Assembly (NCBI GenBank): GCA_963573315.1
Contig: OY752140.1
Location: forward strand, 868,001-932,000
Reading direction: 5' to 3'
Source of the DNA: Entomortierella parvispora
Lineage: Eukaryota > Mortierellomycota > Mortierellomycetes > Mortierellales > Mortierellaceae
Length of the DNA: 64,000 nt
Every line of letters begins with the position of its first letter. Within the stretch, counting starts at the first letter, position 1. Shown piece after piece: positions 12,869 through 23,886 of this stretch. The notes below the pieces were generated by a model. It was given only the letters and a program-made list of their open reading frames with translations, was not told the DNA's origin and did not search any database. The translations under genes and the position numbers were made by a program.

Positions 12869-13412
12869 AAAAAATAACGCCTCACTTCTGTACTCTCTCA
12901 TTTCCCCTATACTTGTACCATTATTTCTTTGTGTCCTCCGCGTCCATTCCCCTCTCATCCTATACTGCATACACACACATCCTTTGCATAGTTGTTACCG
13001 TGATTAAATCCTAGACAAAGTAACCAAAAAAAACTTTTTCATCGCTTGCACCTAGGCCTTGCACCTGGGCAGTTGCTCGTGCGACAAACAAAAGGAATGT
13101 GTGCCACATCCGTGCGCAACGGTGACAGGGCCAGTTTGAAAAAGATTTTTTTTTTCTTGTCGCGTTTCCTGTCATTGGCCGAGTCAACAGAATTCCTGCG
13201 CGCGCTGGGGGAGGGTCGCGGTCATCCGACTTTTCGCCTTTTTACCCGCCACCCGCTCAGATTTTTTCAGTCTCCAGCAACATCCCTCCTTTTCTTTCTT
13301 ATTTTCTCGCCTTCTGTTTCCGCCAACGTATCCCGCCCTTTCAATTGACAATTCGCGCACGCCAAAACAAAAAAAAGTAGAATAATAGCTAGCACCTGCA
13401 AGATTTTTCACC
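12869..13412. other. spacer MRD1 - tetraspan gene
   Basis: This 544-bp spacer contains a T-rich MRD1 3' region and a pyrimidine-rich leader (13230-13330) preceding the ATG at 13413. No gene seen. Confidence 0.4.
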
Positions 13413-14609
13413 ATGGGCCCTACCTGCGCAAGGATTCGCCAGATCCTGATAACTATCTGTCTCGCGATCGCTTTCGTACTTTCGTTGATCATCATGGGCT
13501 TGGTCGGGGCGCACGGCAAAGTGACGACCGCAAACTTTGAACAAGGTTGTTTGCTCTACATGTCCATCACCGATGGTGTGGCCTCGTACAACAATGGTTT
13601 CTGTCTCTTCCCAATTGTGGGATCCGCCGTGATCGCCTTTCTTACCTTGATCTTTTTGATCTACTGGATCATGATGCTCCACCGCAGGGACGAATATGCA
13701 CCCAAGTCAATGTCGGTCTTTTTCTTGGCCTTAATCGGTCTTTGCGGTCTGCTGGCCTTTGCGATCTGTGGTGAGATTGGTATTGGATTGAACAGGGGTT
13801 GTAACATCTTGGGCGACCAAAGCTATAACTGCCGATCTAGGAGAAACTTCAATGGTAAATACCAATCAATGGCAGTTTCTTGTTGTTGTTATATAAGAGA
13901 ACGAGAAGATATCCTGAACACATGTCTCTCCTTTTTTTTTTTTTTTTTTTTTTTTTTTTGGCTAGCCCTGTATGGCGCCGAGGTCAGCGCCGGTTTGATG
14001 GGAGGATTTTGTATGCTCGCCATGGCACTCGAGTTGCTCCAGCTCAAGAATCGCCCACGTCTTTTGGGTGTGATCGGCGTCAGCAGCGTCGATCAACTCG
14101 CGCAGGGCGTGGTTCCCGCCGTTCGTCATAGCCAAGTAGGCAACAGTTACAACATCGCCCATGGCAAGTCTCCTGTTGTCGCGAGCCGCTCCCAAAAGGA
14201 AGAATACGGCCAGCCCGAGATGACCTCTTACCCGGCTCACGGAGGCCAATATCAACAGTCGTATCAACCACCACCCCAGACGCCCCAGCAGCAGCAGCAG
14301 CAATACTATCAGCCGCAAGGCCAAGTGCATCAGCCACAAGCCCAAACCTACCAGCAGCCTTCCCAAACTTACCAGCAGCCTGCCCAAACTTACCAGCAGC
14401 CTGCCCAAACTTACCAGCAGCCTGTTCAAACCTATCAACAGCCTGCTCAAACCTATCAACAGCCTGAGCAAGCCTATCAGCAGACTTACAATGCTCCTCC
14501 TCCTCCTCCTCCAGCCCCTGTCACTACTCAAACCACTGAAACGACTACTCAGGTCGTCGAGACCGTGCCCGCTGACGTTAACGCTGTCGGCAGTACCGAG
14601 TACCATTAG
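13413..14609 (+). CDS. Four-TM membrane protein with YQQPxQT repeat tail
   Basis: Two exons (13413-13854, 13966-14609; 361 residues). The start CACCATGG is a good context. Four hydrophobic segments are visible: ILITICLAIAFVLSLIIMGL, IVGSAVIAFLTLIFLIYWIM, MSVFFLALIGLCGLLAFAIC and SAGLMGGFCMLAMALEL. A Cys pair (CNILGDQSYNC) lies before TM4. This layout resembles fungal tetraspan MARVEL/SUR7-like plasma-membrane proteins; the family is not certain. The cytosolic tail is Gln/Pro-rich with about eight near-perfect heptads of YQQPAQT (14340-14480), then a Pro run and a Thr-rich end. The intron has a pure T tract of about 29 nt before its acceptor. Confidence 0.75.
   Translation: MGPTCARIRQILITICLAIAFVLSLIIMGLVGAHGKVTTANFEQGCLLYMSITDGVASYNNGFCLFPIVGSAVIAFLTLIFLIYWIMMLHRRDEYAPKSMSVFFLALIGLCGLLAFAICGEIGIGLNRGCNILGDQSYNCRSRRNFNGKYQSMAVSCCCYIREREDILNTCLSFFFFFFFFFWLALYGAEVSAGLMGGFCMLAMALELLQLKNRPRLLGVIGVSSVDQLAQGVVPAVRHSQVGNSYNIAHGKSPVVASRSQKEEYGQPEMTSYPAHGGQYQQSYQPPPQTPQQQQQQYYQPQGQVHQPQAQTYQQPSQTYQQPAQTYQQPAQTYQQPVQTYQQPAQTYQQPEQAYQQTYNAPPPPPPAPVTTQTTETTTQVVETVPADVNAVGSTEYH
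14341..14485 (+). repeat. 21-bp tandem repeat coding YQQPxQT heptads
   Basis: In-frame 21-bp repeats, about seven to eight copies, each coding YQQP(A/S/V/E)Q(T/A). Codon use drifts between copies (TACCAGCAG versus TATCAACAG), so the array is not freshly amplified. Confidence 0.85.
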
Positions 14610-14871
14610 GCCCATCCTTCACTTTGACCCTCAAAAAAAGTTGATTTTTTTCCTTTCCTTTTCTTTCTCTTCCTTCCTTTCTTTTTTTCGAAGACATTTG
14701 TACCAAAGATATTCACAAAAAAAAAAAAAAAAAACTATGTGTGAAGGAACGTTTTAATAAAAGAGTCGGTCATTAGATGCTTTAAGTATTAGATACTAGA
14801 ATATAGATGGTAAGGAGACAATGATTCTTTTTTTTTTTCTTCTTCTGAATGAACGGGAAAGACAAAGATGC

Positions 14872-17800
14872 TTATGAGATTGGAAGCGTGGTACCAGACA
14901 GGTTCGATTGGCTGGTGAGGTTATTTACAGGTGCGGAAGAGGAGGAAGCTGCTGCTGGTGGAGGGGTCGAAGCATGGACACTGACTCCAGTACCACGCCT
15001 TGAGCTCGTCATGCTTGACCGAGGGCTCGACTGAATATTGACCTGGCTGGATGAGCTGCTTGGGGTGATGTCGCGAATACGATGGGGTTGCCAACCAGCG
15101 CCGACAGACGTCGCGACCAAACTGGGGACCATGGCACCGGCGTGGAGGACATGAGTCCGCTCACGCTCGGAATCCGTCGAGAGACGACCTCCACGGATCG
15201 ACTTGAAGACTGAAAGCTCGGACCGGACCTTGGTGATGGCCGAGTTCCAAACAAGGCCGTCCCGAGATGGGTAGATGCTGTTGTGAGCACTGCCGGTCAA
15301 GGAGTTTGCACGGTGGTGAGATCCAATGGAGGCTGGGATCGAGTTCACACGACCCATCTCATGATTGGCAGGGAAGCTCTCAAAGTTGGGCAAGCCGCTC
15401 TGGACTGGGCCAGAGTTGTTCACCCAGGCCTTGATACCGCCAAAGATGCCGTCGGGAGTCAAACGAATGATGACACCGACGGGGATCGACAAGAGACCCA
15501 AAAGCACACAGATCAACCATTGGATGGCGTCCAAACGCTGAGTCTTGAAAGCAGCGCCACCAAACTCGACGATGAGGATCTGGAGAACCACCATGATGAC
15601 AAAGATCACAGAGAAGTAACGGTTCTTGATCGCACCAGAAAAGATGTTGAGGTTGTTGTCCAAGCGGCGACAGTTGACTTCGTTAAAGATTTGAAGGAAC
15701 ACAAAAGTGTTGAAGACCATGGCATCGAGCTCTTGGCGCTTGAAGGCAACGTATGCCTCGTTGGTTTTCAAATCGTTTCTCGCCAAAATATAAGCAGGGA
15801 TCTCGTCATAGTTGAGGATATCCATTCCGGCGTACTCGAGAACAAAGGTGATCACCAGCTGAAGAATGGACTGACCAAGGATCATCTTCCACATTGTAAA
15901 GTTGATCAAAGGAGCAGAGCGGGGCTCGGGCTGACGTTCCAAGAGTTCAGGAGTGGGAGGGTCGGTAGCAAGGGCAAGGGCTGCCAAGGTATCCATGATC
16001 AAGTTGATCCATAAGAGCTGGACGGCAGACATGACAGGCGTTTGGTCGTCAGAGGCAACGGCTGTCACGAAGGTCAAGATAACAGCGGTGACGTTAACTG
16101 TTAACTGGAACTGCAAGAACTTCTTGACGGCATCGTTGACGGTACGACCCCAGGAAATGGCCTTGACAATGGACGAGAAGTTGTCGTCCATCAAGATGAT
16201 GGAGGACGCCTCCTTGGCAACCTCAGTACCGGCAATACCCATCGAGAATCCAACATCAGACATCTTGAGAGCAGGACCATCGTTGGTACCGTCACCAGTA
16301 ACAGCAACGGTTTCGCCCAAAGCCTTGAGACGACCAACAAGAATCTTCTTGTCCTCGGGACTAGAGCGGGCCAAAACCTGGAGACGAGGGATGACGGCAT
16401 CCATCTCCTCGCCAGAAAGAGCACGGAACTTGGGTCCCTCCATGATAATACCACCCTGAGTGTAAATACCACACTGGGTAGCAATGGACTTTGCAGTCAA
16501 GATGTTGTCACCAGTAACCATGCGGACAAAGACACCAGCACGCTGGCAGGCAAGGACAGCCTCAGGAACACCCTCACGGAGAGGATCCTCGATACCAACA
16601 ATACCAACAAGAGTCATACCACCCTCAGCAACCTCAGAGAAGGGAACTTCGCCATCAGCGTTCAGCTGGATATTAGCTGGAGGCCAAGACTCGAAATCGC
16701 GGTAGGCAATACCAATGGTGCGCAAGGACTGCGTGGCGTACGAAATAATTGTCTTGTGGATCTGGGTTTGGAGTTCGTCATTGAGGTCCAGCTCAGTGGT
16801 AGCAGCAGAGATGTCCTTCTGTGAGAGAGGGGCACCTTGCTCCGAAGAGGAGATTTGAATGACCTTGCTGCATCGCTTCATGATGATCTCAGAGGCACCC
16901 TTGGCATGAAGACGGAACTGCTTGGGACCAATCTGGACAATCGTAGCCATGGACTTGCGCTCAGACGAGAAAGGATAGAGATGGACAACGGGCGAAGCCT
17001 CGCGGAGTTTGCGATAGTCGGCACCGCCGATCCTCTTTGAGAAATCAAGCATGGCAACCTCGGTCTTTGAACCAATGAAAGACAGCTCGCCCTTCTCATT
17101 CTCGCTCTCGAACGCAGAAGAGTTGATAGCGATAGCCTCGTGGAGAAGCTGGGTGACGGCAGAAGGCAAGTTGTTGACGAGCTGGTTCATGGCAACGGCA
17201 TGCTTGTTGATGGGGATCGAGGCACGAGGGTTCGAATCGCCTTCAGGTACATCGGCAATGAAGCGAGTGTTGATTCCAAGAGTTCCAGAGACAATGGTCA
17301 TACTAAGAGGATAACCGATATAAAGTAACAGGTAAGTAAGAACTCAAGGACAAACACAGTTATAACTTTTAAAAAAAAAACAAATCCGCTTACCGATTCT
17401 GGGTCAGGGTTCCAGTCTTGTCAGAGCAAATAGTAGTGGCATTACCCATGGTCTCGCAGGCAGCGAGAACACGGACCAAGTTGTTGTCCCTCAACATGCG
17501 AGTGGTGGCGAAGGCGAGCGCAAGAGTGACAGCCAAAGGAAGACCCTCAGGCACAGCAACAACGATGACAGTAACGGCGGCAATCAGGATATCAACCAAT
17601 TGCTGGACAATGGCGGCCGAGGTTGGAGTGCCCTTGGTCTTGAAGCCGACAAAGAAGCGGATAAATAGGACAATCAACATCAACAGGGCAGCCAAACTTC
17701 CGAGCTTGGCAATCTGTTCGGCGAGGTGGTTGAGCTTGACCTGAAGAGGAGTGTCCTCAGGATCGGTTCGGAGCGACATCATGGTTCTGCCATGGAAACT

Positions 17801-19515
17801 GTTCTCGCCTACACCAGTAACAACGTAGAGACCAACACCCTCGAGGACCTTGGATCCAGAGATAATGAATGGATCAACACCGTGGAGATCATGAGCAGGT
17901 CTGGCAAGGACGTCGATGCCCTCGTGGTTGGTCTGGATCTTGGACTCGTTGTGTGCAGTGGCTTCGATTTCTTCGAGGCGCAGGTACTCTTCAAAGGTAA
18001 CCTTCTTGACAGCGTCAGATTCTCCTGTCATGGCAGACTCATCGCACTTGAGGTTATGACCACCGAGGTAGATACCGTCGACCGAGATCACATCACCGGG
18101 CTCAAGATGGAGGACATCACCGACGACGATATCAAATACCGAGATAAGAACAGTCTCGCCATTGCGGAGCACCTTGACCTCGCGATCTTCCTTCTTGGCG
18201 TTCAGTTTGCGGAATTGGGCCTCCTTTTGGTAATCGTTGACCGAGCCGACCATGACCACAATCATAACAGCAACCAAGATGGCCACACCCTCGACCCAAG
18301 AGATCTTTGGTTCGACGGCAATGTAGGGGTTGAAGTTCTTGTCGTACAAAGTTACCGGAGGGTGTGACATGCCGTAATCCTCATAGAGACCGAGGCCGAT
18401 CGAGACAACGGCAGCGACCAGCAACAGGATCTAAAAGACAGGGACGTTTTAGGGAACAGAGGGGAGGGTTAGGACTCGGAGCAATGTTTGTTTGAATTGA
18501 AACGTTGCATTTGTTTGCAGGGCGGGAGGGTGCTGTGCAGAGTGCAGCAAGACACTCGACACTCAGGTGCATTGTCGGCAATCCCCGACAGCAAAAGGTG
18601 TCACTTTTGAGAAGGGTGTGTGGACAGAGGGTGTACAGATAGGGTGAGGGTCTGGATGCAGCCAACCGCCGCGCCGCCCCAAGAACAAAAAAAGAAGGGC
18701 GGGAAAGACCAAAAAAGAGTGACAGGGCCGGGACCCCTGTTACAACAGGAGGACGGTGGGACAGAAAAGGATTGGAAAAGGCAACGAGAGGACAGGTGCG
18801 TGCGGGTGGTGTAACAGAACAGACCAGGTCTTCCACCGTCCGTTCACCTCCGACATGGTTGTGTGAATGTGCGTGTGAGTGGTGTGTGTGTGTGGTGTGG
18901 TGTCTGTGTGGAAGTATGCTTTGCCCCTTGTGGCCAAGAAAAGAAGGGTCCATTCGAAGGCCATGAGGCAAATAAATAAAAAGAACGACAGGAACATTCT
19001 CTTCTTACCAAAATCTTTTCTTGCAGAGCCATCCACATCAGCTGAAATATCGTCTTGGGCTTGCGCTTCGGCAAAACGTTGCGGCCAAAGAACTGCTCGC
19101 GCTCAGCCATTGTCACTGGCCCGCCGGACGTCGACGGCGCAAACTCGGCAGGTGTGTCTGCCTTCTCATCCACATCAGAGGTCACTACCGCCGCCAGCGA
19201 TCGCTCCGAGGTCGACAGACCCTTCGTTGGGTTGGCGAAGAGACCCTCAAGGACGCCCTGGACACCACCGTAAGCGATAAGCGTCGCAGGCGACTTTGGG
19301 TCGACGAGGTCCATGAGCTGATCGCTTGTGAAGGCGAATGGTCCGTTGATGGGAGGGCGGGGATCAGCCACGGTGGCCGTAGTGTCGGAATGGTCATTGT
19401 CATTCATGGGAGAACAGTCGATCGAGCCGGAGGCAGGGGAGTTACTGTCTTTTAGTTCATAAGTGTAGGCGGGCTGGATTTCGGTCTTGGACGAATCCAA
19501 GTCGGTAGTGCCCAT
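14872..19515 (-). CDS. PMC1: P-type (type IIB) Ca2+-transporting ATPase, PMC1/PMCA-like
   Basis: Pumps Ca2+ out of the cytosol into the vacuole or across the plasma membrane. Exons 19515-19009, 18430-17394 and 17302-14872 join to 1,324 residues. The N-terminus has the family cation-transporter stretch AEREQFFGRNVLPKRKPKTI. Next come VGDVLHLEPGDVISVDGIYL and the actuator loop MTGESD. The phosphorylation motif CSDKTGTLTQNRM spans the exon 2/3 junction. VTGDGTNDGPALKMSDVG is the hinge, and WINLIMDTLAALALATDPP is TM6. Beyond the last TM, a basic-aromatic stretch at about 15183-15260 (GLVWNSAITKVRSELSVFKS) aligns with the calmodulin-binding segment of animal PMCAs, followed by a Ser-rich tail. This suggests calmodulin-relieved autoinhibition; that is an inference. 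Confidence 0.93.
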
Positions 19516-22170
19516 TGTAACGAATGTAATGAGGAAAACGGGAGGAGGCTAATTCCCGACGGAAGAAGAGAGGGAGGTCAACGCAAGGAGAAGAACGGCG
19601 AGCGAGCGAGAGTAAGAGTGAGAGAAGGAGCCTTGAAGACGTCGAGTGGGAGGTGGAGGATGTGACCTTGCCAGGGTCGAACAGTAAGAGGAGAGGACGA
19701 AGGAGAAAGGAGGAAGGAGAGGAGGAGGCGGTTACAGACGAACAAAGAGAGTAGAGTCCCTGGTCCGATCGAAATGAAGGAGGAAAGAGAAGTAAGTGAA
19801 GAGTCAAGAGAGGGTCACTTTGCGAAAGAAAGGCGCGTCCATTTGTATTTATACTGCTGCCGGACCTGCAGGGTTCTTCACAGACTGGCGAATCCCAGCA
19901 GAGATAGAGACAGAGATAGAGACAGACAGAGAGAGAAAAGAGAGCTGTCTGGCTGCTTGTTTCCAAGGCTTCTATTGTCCTTTGACCAGTGCTTCCAGCC
20001 TCCCTTCACCCCCGTGGAAACGATAGAATGGCTCCCCTCGAATCTGGAATTCGAAGAACCCTCCCCCCCTGTCGCTCAACTCAGAGACTCTTGCAGACGT
20101 ACAGTTTCTTTATACCCTGGCTGTCTGCTAGACTAACACAGTAAGTCTAGTGATTTCACGGTATATCCTATTCAGGAGGGTCATGATGATGAAAGACGAC
20201 CATCGTATCGCCATTAGTTTCAGTTTAGAGGGCCACCAGGATAAACATGCGTGAGAAGGTGAGATACATGGCTGCTGCTGTTGTTGTTGCCGAGCCGCCC
20301 TTTTGTGTCTTTTATTGGTTCTTGGTGGGAACACACTTGATCTCCAATTGGATGACCAGCACACGGACAGCAACATCCTTGACGACAATAATGGACGTCT
20401 GACTGCATTCAATTACACAATAGACGAGATGGTGCTCATTTTCTGGTGCAACTTATAGATTGTTCTATTCAGAGGCAAAAGTCAAAAGTCAAAGCAATGT
20501 GAGCCTTCCAGCAGGAGGCCCTGCAATTGTATGGTTTTGCCTTTTGGCGTATTGGGGCTCGCGAATGGCGTTCAGTACTGTACCCGAAAGTAGGCTATCG
20601 CCTGACTGTATTCTCGAGAATCACGGACGCACACAAGTGAGGAATGGCCAAAGACACCTTGACACTTCAACAATGAACAGCAAAAGCAGACCGTTCGAGG
20701 GCAGTCTATCAAACAAGACACAACCTGTCCACCTTGTGGCGTGCTGTCAAACAGTTCTCAGCCCTGGACTGTGCATGGTTGCTCGCGGAGATGCTCTTGC
20801 GGAAACGAGGCTGTGTTACAATGGGAAATATAGGCAGGGGTTCAGTGGAAGAAAAAGATATGGAAGCTGGGGAAGGTTCGATTTCTTGCAGCTCTCTCTT
20901 AGGGTTCACCATTTATCCAGGGAGACTGCGATGGAGTCCAATCTTGGCCAACATGTCCGAACTTGGGGCAGAACTCTCTGCCACCTTTTCCGCTGCTCAC
21001 AACACCGAGAAGGAAGGACTTCCTTGTAGATGCACTGTCAGTTGCAACCGTAGAACAAAGGGAAGGACGAGAACAAATAAATCGCGCAAGATGGACTACC
21101 AATCTTGGTGCAAATACTTTGGTCTTCTCACCTTTCCCATCCACTCATCGCCTACCCTTGGTCCTCGCCTGACCTTAACTCGTCAAGGATGCACGGTCTG
21201 TGCCCGCACGTGTAGCAAACAAACCTACGATGCGCTCATTAACTGGCAAGCAATGGTTGGTCGACAGAAAACAAGCGATATTCTCGGTAAGCATTCACTT
21301 CGCCTTGACTCCTTTCTTGTTCTTTTTTTTTGCTCAGCTTCGCCTTTTTGAAATACAGCACCGACAGAATCCACGATCCATGTGGGCGAGGCTGAGAGAT
21401 CAAAGAAGAAGAATGTTGGGACTATTCTTTGCAAAGTGTCATATGCTATTGGCCCTTTCATGTTCTTGCACTCGCTCATCTGAGACAAATTGGAGTCCCA
21501 AAAGTCCATTTTTTCTATTTCTATTTTTCAGACCCTTCACATTTCTCCAGACTGACAAATGGCAGCGATGAAAACAACAGCCGAGGCGGAGCCAAGGCAT
21601 CCGCCTGTCAGAGCCGAAACGTGCGGGGAGGGCCCTGATTACTTGCGAGAAAAGAAGAAAGAGAATCTCAGCCCAGCCGCTTCGCTGCTTCCTTTGTGCC
21701 TTTACCCTGAATGGCTGAGTTGTCAACGTGTTCTTTTCTCGAATCGCTTGTCTTTGGTCGCTTTTTTGCCAGCGTAGTTGCCCTCAAATAGGACGGTAGG
21801 TGTATTGCTTGGTCGTCAACACGGATTTTCTAGGCTTAGGCAATGTCATGGTCATAGCTAACTTCGTAACAGCTCCTAGGCAAAAACGTTCTTGGAGTGC
21901 GAGTTGAGTCACGTGATTCGTAGCTGTAAGAATAAGGGCGAGACAAGCGGTGTGGCTTGGCCTTGGGGCAAGAAGTAGTCACTGGAAGAGCAACAGGGAG
22001 ACGGGGACGCGTCTGAGAAGGTACGAGGGAAGCCATTTGAGGCAAGATCGACAAGGAAGGCAAGGAACAGGACAGCAATGTAAAGGAACGCCCAGGAGAT
22101 GGGAGAGCTTGGCATGCAAAGGGGAAGGAAGATGAGTTGTATGGAAGGAAAGATAAAAACTGATTTATTC

Positions 22171-22191
22171 AGAGAGGCTGAAAGCCTCTCT
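22171..22191. repeat. perfect 9-bp inverted repeat (hairpin)
   Basis: AGAGAGGCT and AGCCTCTCT flank a 3-nt loop. It lies about 340 bp upstream of LAMTOR2, in a GC-richer stretch with further palindromes (CCTAGG twice at 22367-22380). It could be a transposon-end remnant or an RNA stem. Confidence 0.5.
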
Positions 22192-22410
22192 TTTATAGGC
22201 GCGAGCACTCAGCGCGGGACAAAGATGTTGCTATGTTCTATAGGTAATAATGAGGGACTTATTCATTGGATCCGGAGTATCTTGAAGGTTCGCGTAGGCG
22301 GTGCCGGCTTAAAGGGATCTTATGAGCCGGAAGGCCACCCAAGGGAGCCTATGGGCCGGGAGCCGGCCTAGGAACCTAGGTCGAAGGAGCTGAGGTTCAA
22401 CATGTAGGCG

Positions 22411-22418
22411 TCACGTGA
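22411..22418. promoter_or_regulatory. TCACGTGA E-box upstream of LAMTOR2
   Basis: Palindromic bHLH site 113 bp upstream of the LAMTOR2 ATG; GTCACGTGAT matches 9 of 10 positions of the animal TFEB CLEAR consensus. A second TCACGTGA lies at 21909-21916. Binding by a fungal bHLH factor (Cbf1-like or MITF/TFEB-like) is an inference. Confidence 0.45.
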
Positions 22419-22530
22419 TGCCAGGGATCACGACATAGCCCTAGCGAGTGCATGCATGCAACTCCATCTTGGCTTTTTTTTCTCGTTCAAACATCCGTCC
22501 AAATCTTCCACATCTGCATCCATATCCACC

Positions 22531-23209
22531 ATGCTCAAGCCAAAACTCATCTCTCAAGTACTCCAGCAAGCAACCACAGGAGGCGTGAAAGCTACGATGT
22601 AATGGCTCTCTGTTCTTTTCGGGCCCTTCATGACGACAGGCCTCGGCAAGCCTCCATTCAAACCCACTCACTGGATACCTGCTTGCGTGCCCACTGCACT
22701 TTTTTTTATAGATTGCTGAACCCAGAAGGCTCTTTGCTGGCATTCGCAGCCCAGTCCGACCGGGATGCTCGCATTTACGGCGCCATCGCCTCCAACATTT
22801 GGACAATTTACACGAAGCATTGCAAACCCGAAGTCGGCCCATTGTCGTTTCTCATGCTCGAATGCGAGGTAATGCACAGGCGCAGGCTATTAAAAGAAGT
22901 TGCAGGCCTGGCTCTTAGTACTTCTCGACAATGGGCTTTGGTGTGTGGGGGGGATATTTCGTGGGAACTGGACAGCGCCTCTTGCTATTACAATTTGACT
23001 GACTAACAGCCTCTTTATTCTTTTTTGTTTTCCATGTTTTGCAAAAATACCATTTCTTTCAGGAGGGAAAGGTCGCTATCACGGTTGTCAGCACAATGAT
23101 CTTGTGCCTTGTTGCAAGGGATGATGTGGAACTAGGAATATTGAAAGCAAAGTGTGAGGCTCTGACGCGGCACTTGGAAGAACCACTGAGCAGAGTCGCA
23201 GGGTATTAA
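22531..23209 (+). CDS. LAMTOR2: LAMTOR2 (Ragulator roadblock subunit)
   Basis: Roadblock/LC7 protein that pairs with LAMTOR3 in Ragulator, the Rag GTPase scaffold on the lysosome or vacuole. Exons 22531-22598, 22712-22868 and 23063-23209 join to 123 residues (human 125). The start MLKPKLISQVLQQATTGGVK mirrors human LAMTOR2. Then come LLNPEGSLLAFAAQSDRDAR, AIASNIWTIY, EGKVAITVVSTMILCLVA and the C-terminal ALTRHLEEPLSRVAGY. All key blocks of the family are present and in order, although the gene is easily missed because each exon is under 160 bp. Confidence 0.93.
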
Positions 23210-23886
23210 GCAAAAAGTCCTTGGATCTACAGCGACAACAACAACAAAAAATCACCTTTGGGCAAAAAGACATCTCTTGCTCGAAATCAGCAGACAAAAA
23301 GCACAACAAAAGCAGGGGAAAAAAAGAAAGAGAAACAGAGAGAAAGAGATCCTGAGAGATCAAACATGTGCGACAACAAGAACAACACCCATATCATCAA
23401 CAACAAACTCCATTACTATCCTCTCGAGGATCCCACTCTGCTTTTTTTTCTCTTGGATCAGTCATATCTCTTCTTCACTTTGGAACTGGGCAGGATCCCT
23501 CCCAATTGAGGAAAAATAGCGACTTGTGTCGCCTTTTTTTTTTCTTTTTTTTTCCCTACTTCCTTCTGTTTTGATTTTTGTGTTTCCAGAGAATTGACAA
23601 ATATATTGGGACATAAAAACTGAACTGAAGACCATGTCTGTTGTTTCATCCATGTCTTGGTGCAGAAAGGTTGGCGTTTACCAATTCCCTGAGCAAGTCA
23701 GCAGACTCGTACAAAAAAAAATAAGGTCCCAAGCATGGTAGCACAAAAAAGTAATCAATGACGACCGTCAACAAAAAGGCGGTCGAATTGCGGTCAAGAC
23801 GTGTTAGGTACGAAGGTGCTTTGACGCTTTGACGCTTTATTATTATGAGGATGAGGATATGAGTAAGTCAAGAGGTTCAAAATCAG
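23210..23886. other. spacer between convergent LAMTOR2 and acylated-protein gene
   Basis: 3' regions of two convergent genes. A-rich then T-rich stretches (23250-23350; 23530-23570). No gene seen. Confidence 0.4.

Larger units (their letters stand above)
19516..22530. other. 3-kb spacer between Ca2+ ATPase and LAMTOR2
   Basis: Two divergent starts border this interval. The first ~250 bp are purine-rich on + (a pyrimidine-rich ATPase leader on -). A GATAGAGACA-type microsatellite lies near 19900-19940. Between 20.1 and 21.8 kb several overlapping frames of 60-205 codons occur on both strands with no recognisable domain, so none is called. Hairpin-forming sequence occurs at 22171-22191 and 22367-22380, and palindromic TCACGTGA boxes at 21909-21916 and 22411-22418. 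No gene is supported. Confidence 0.4.

Noticed and set aside
20460-21351. Overlapping + frames of 189 and 205 codons
   Set aside because: They overlap each other in different frames, show no domain and no plausible introns.
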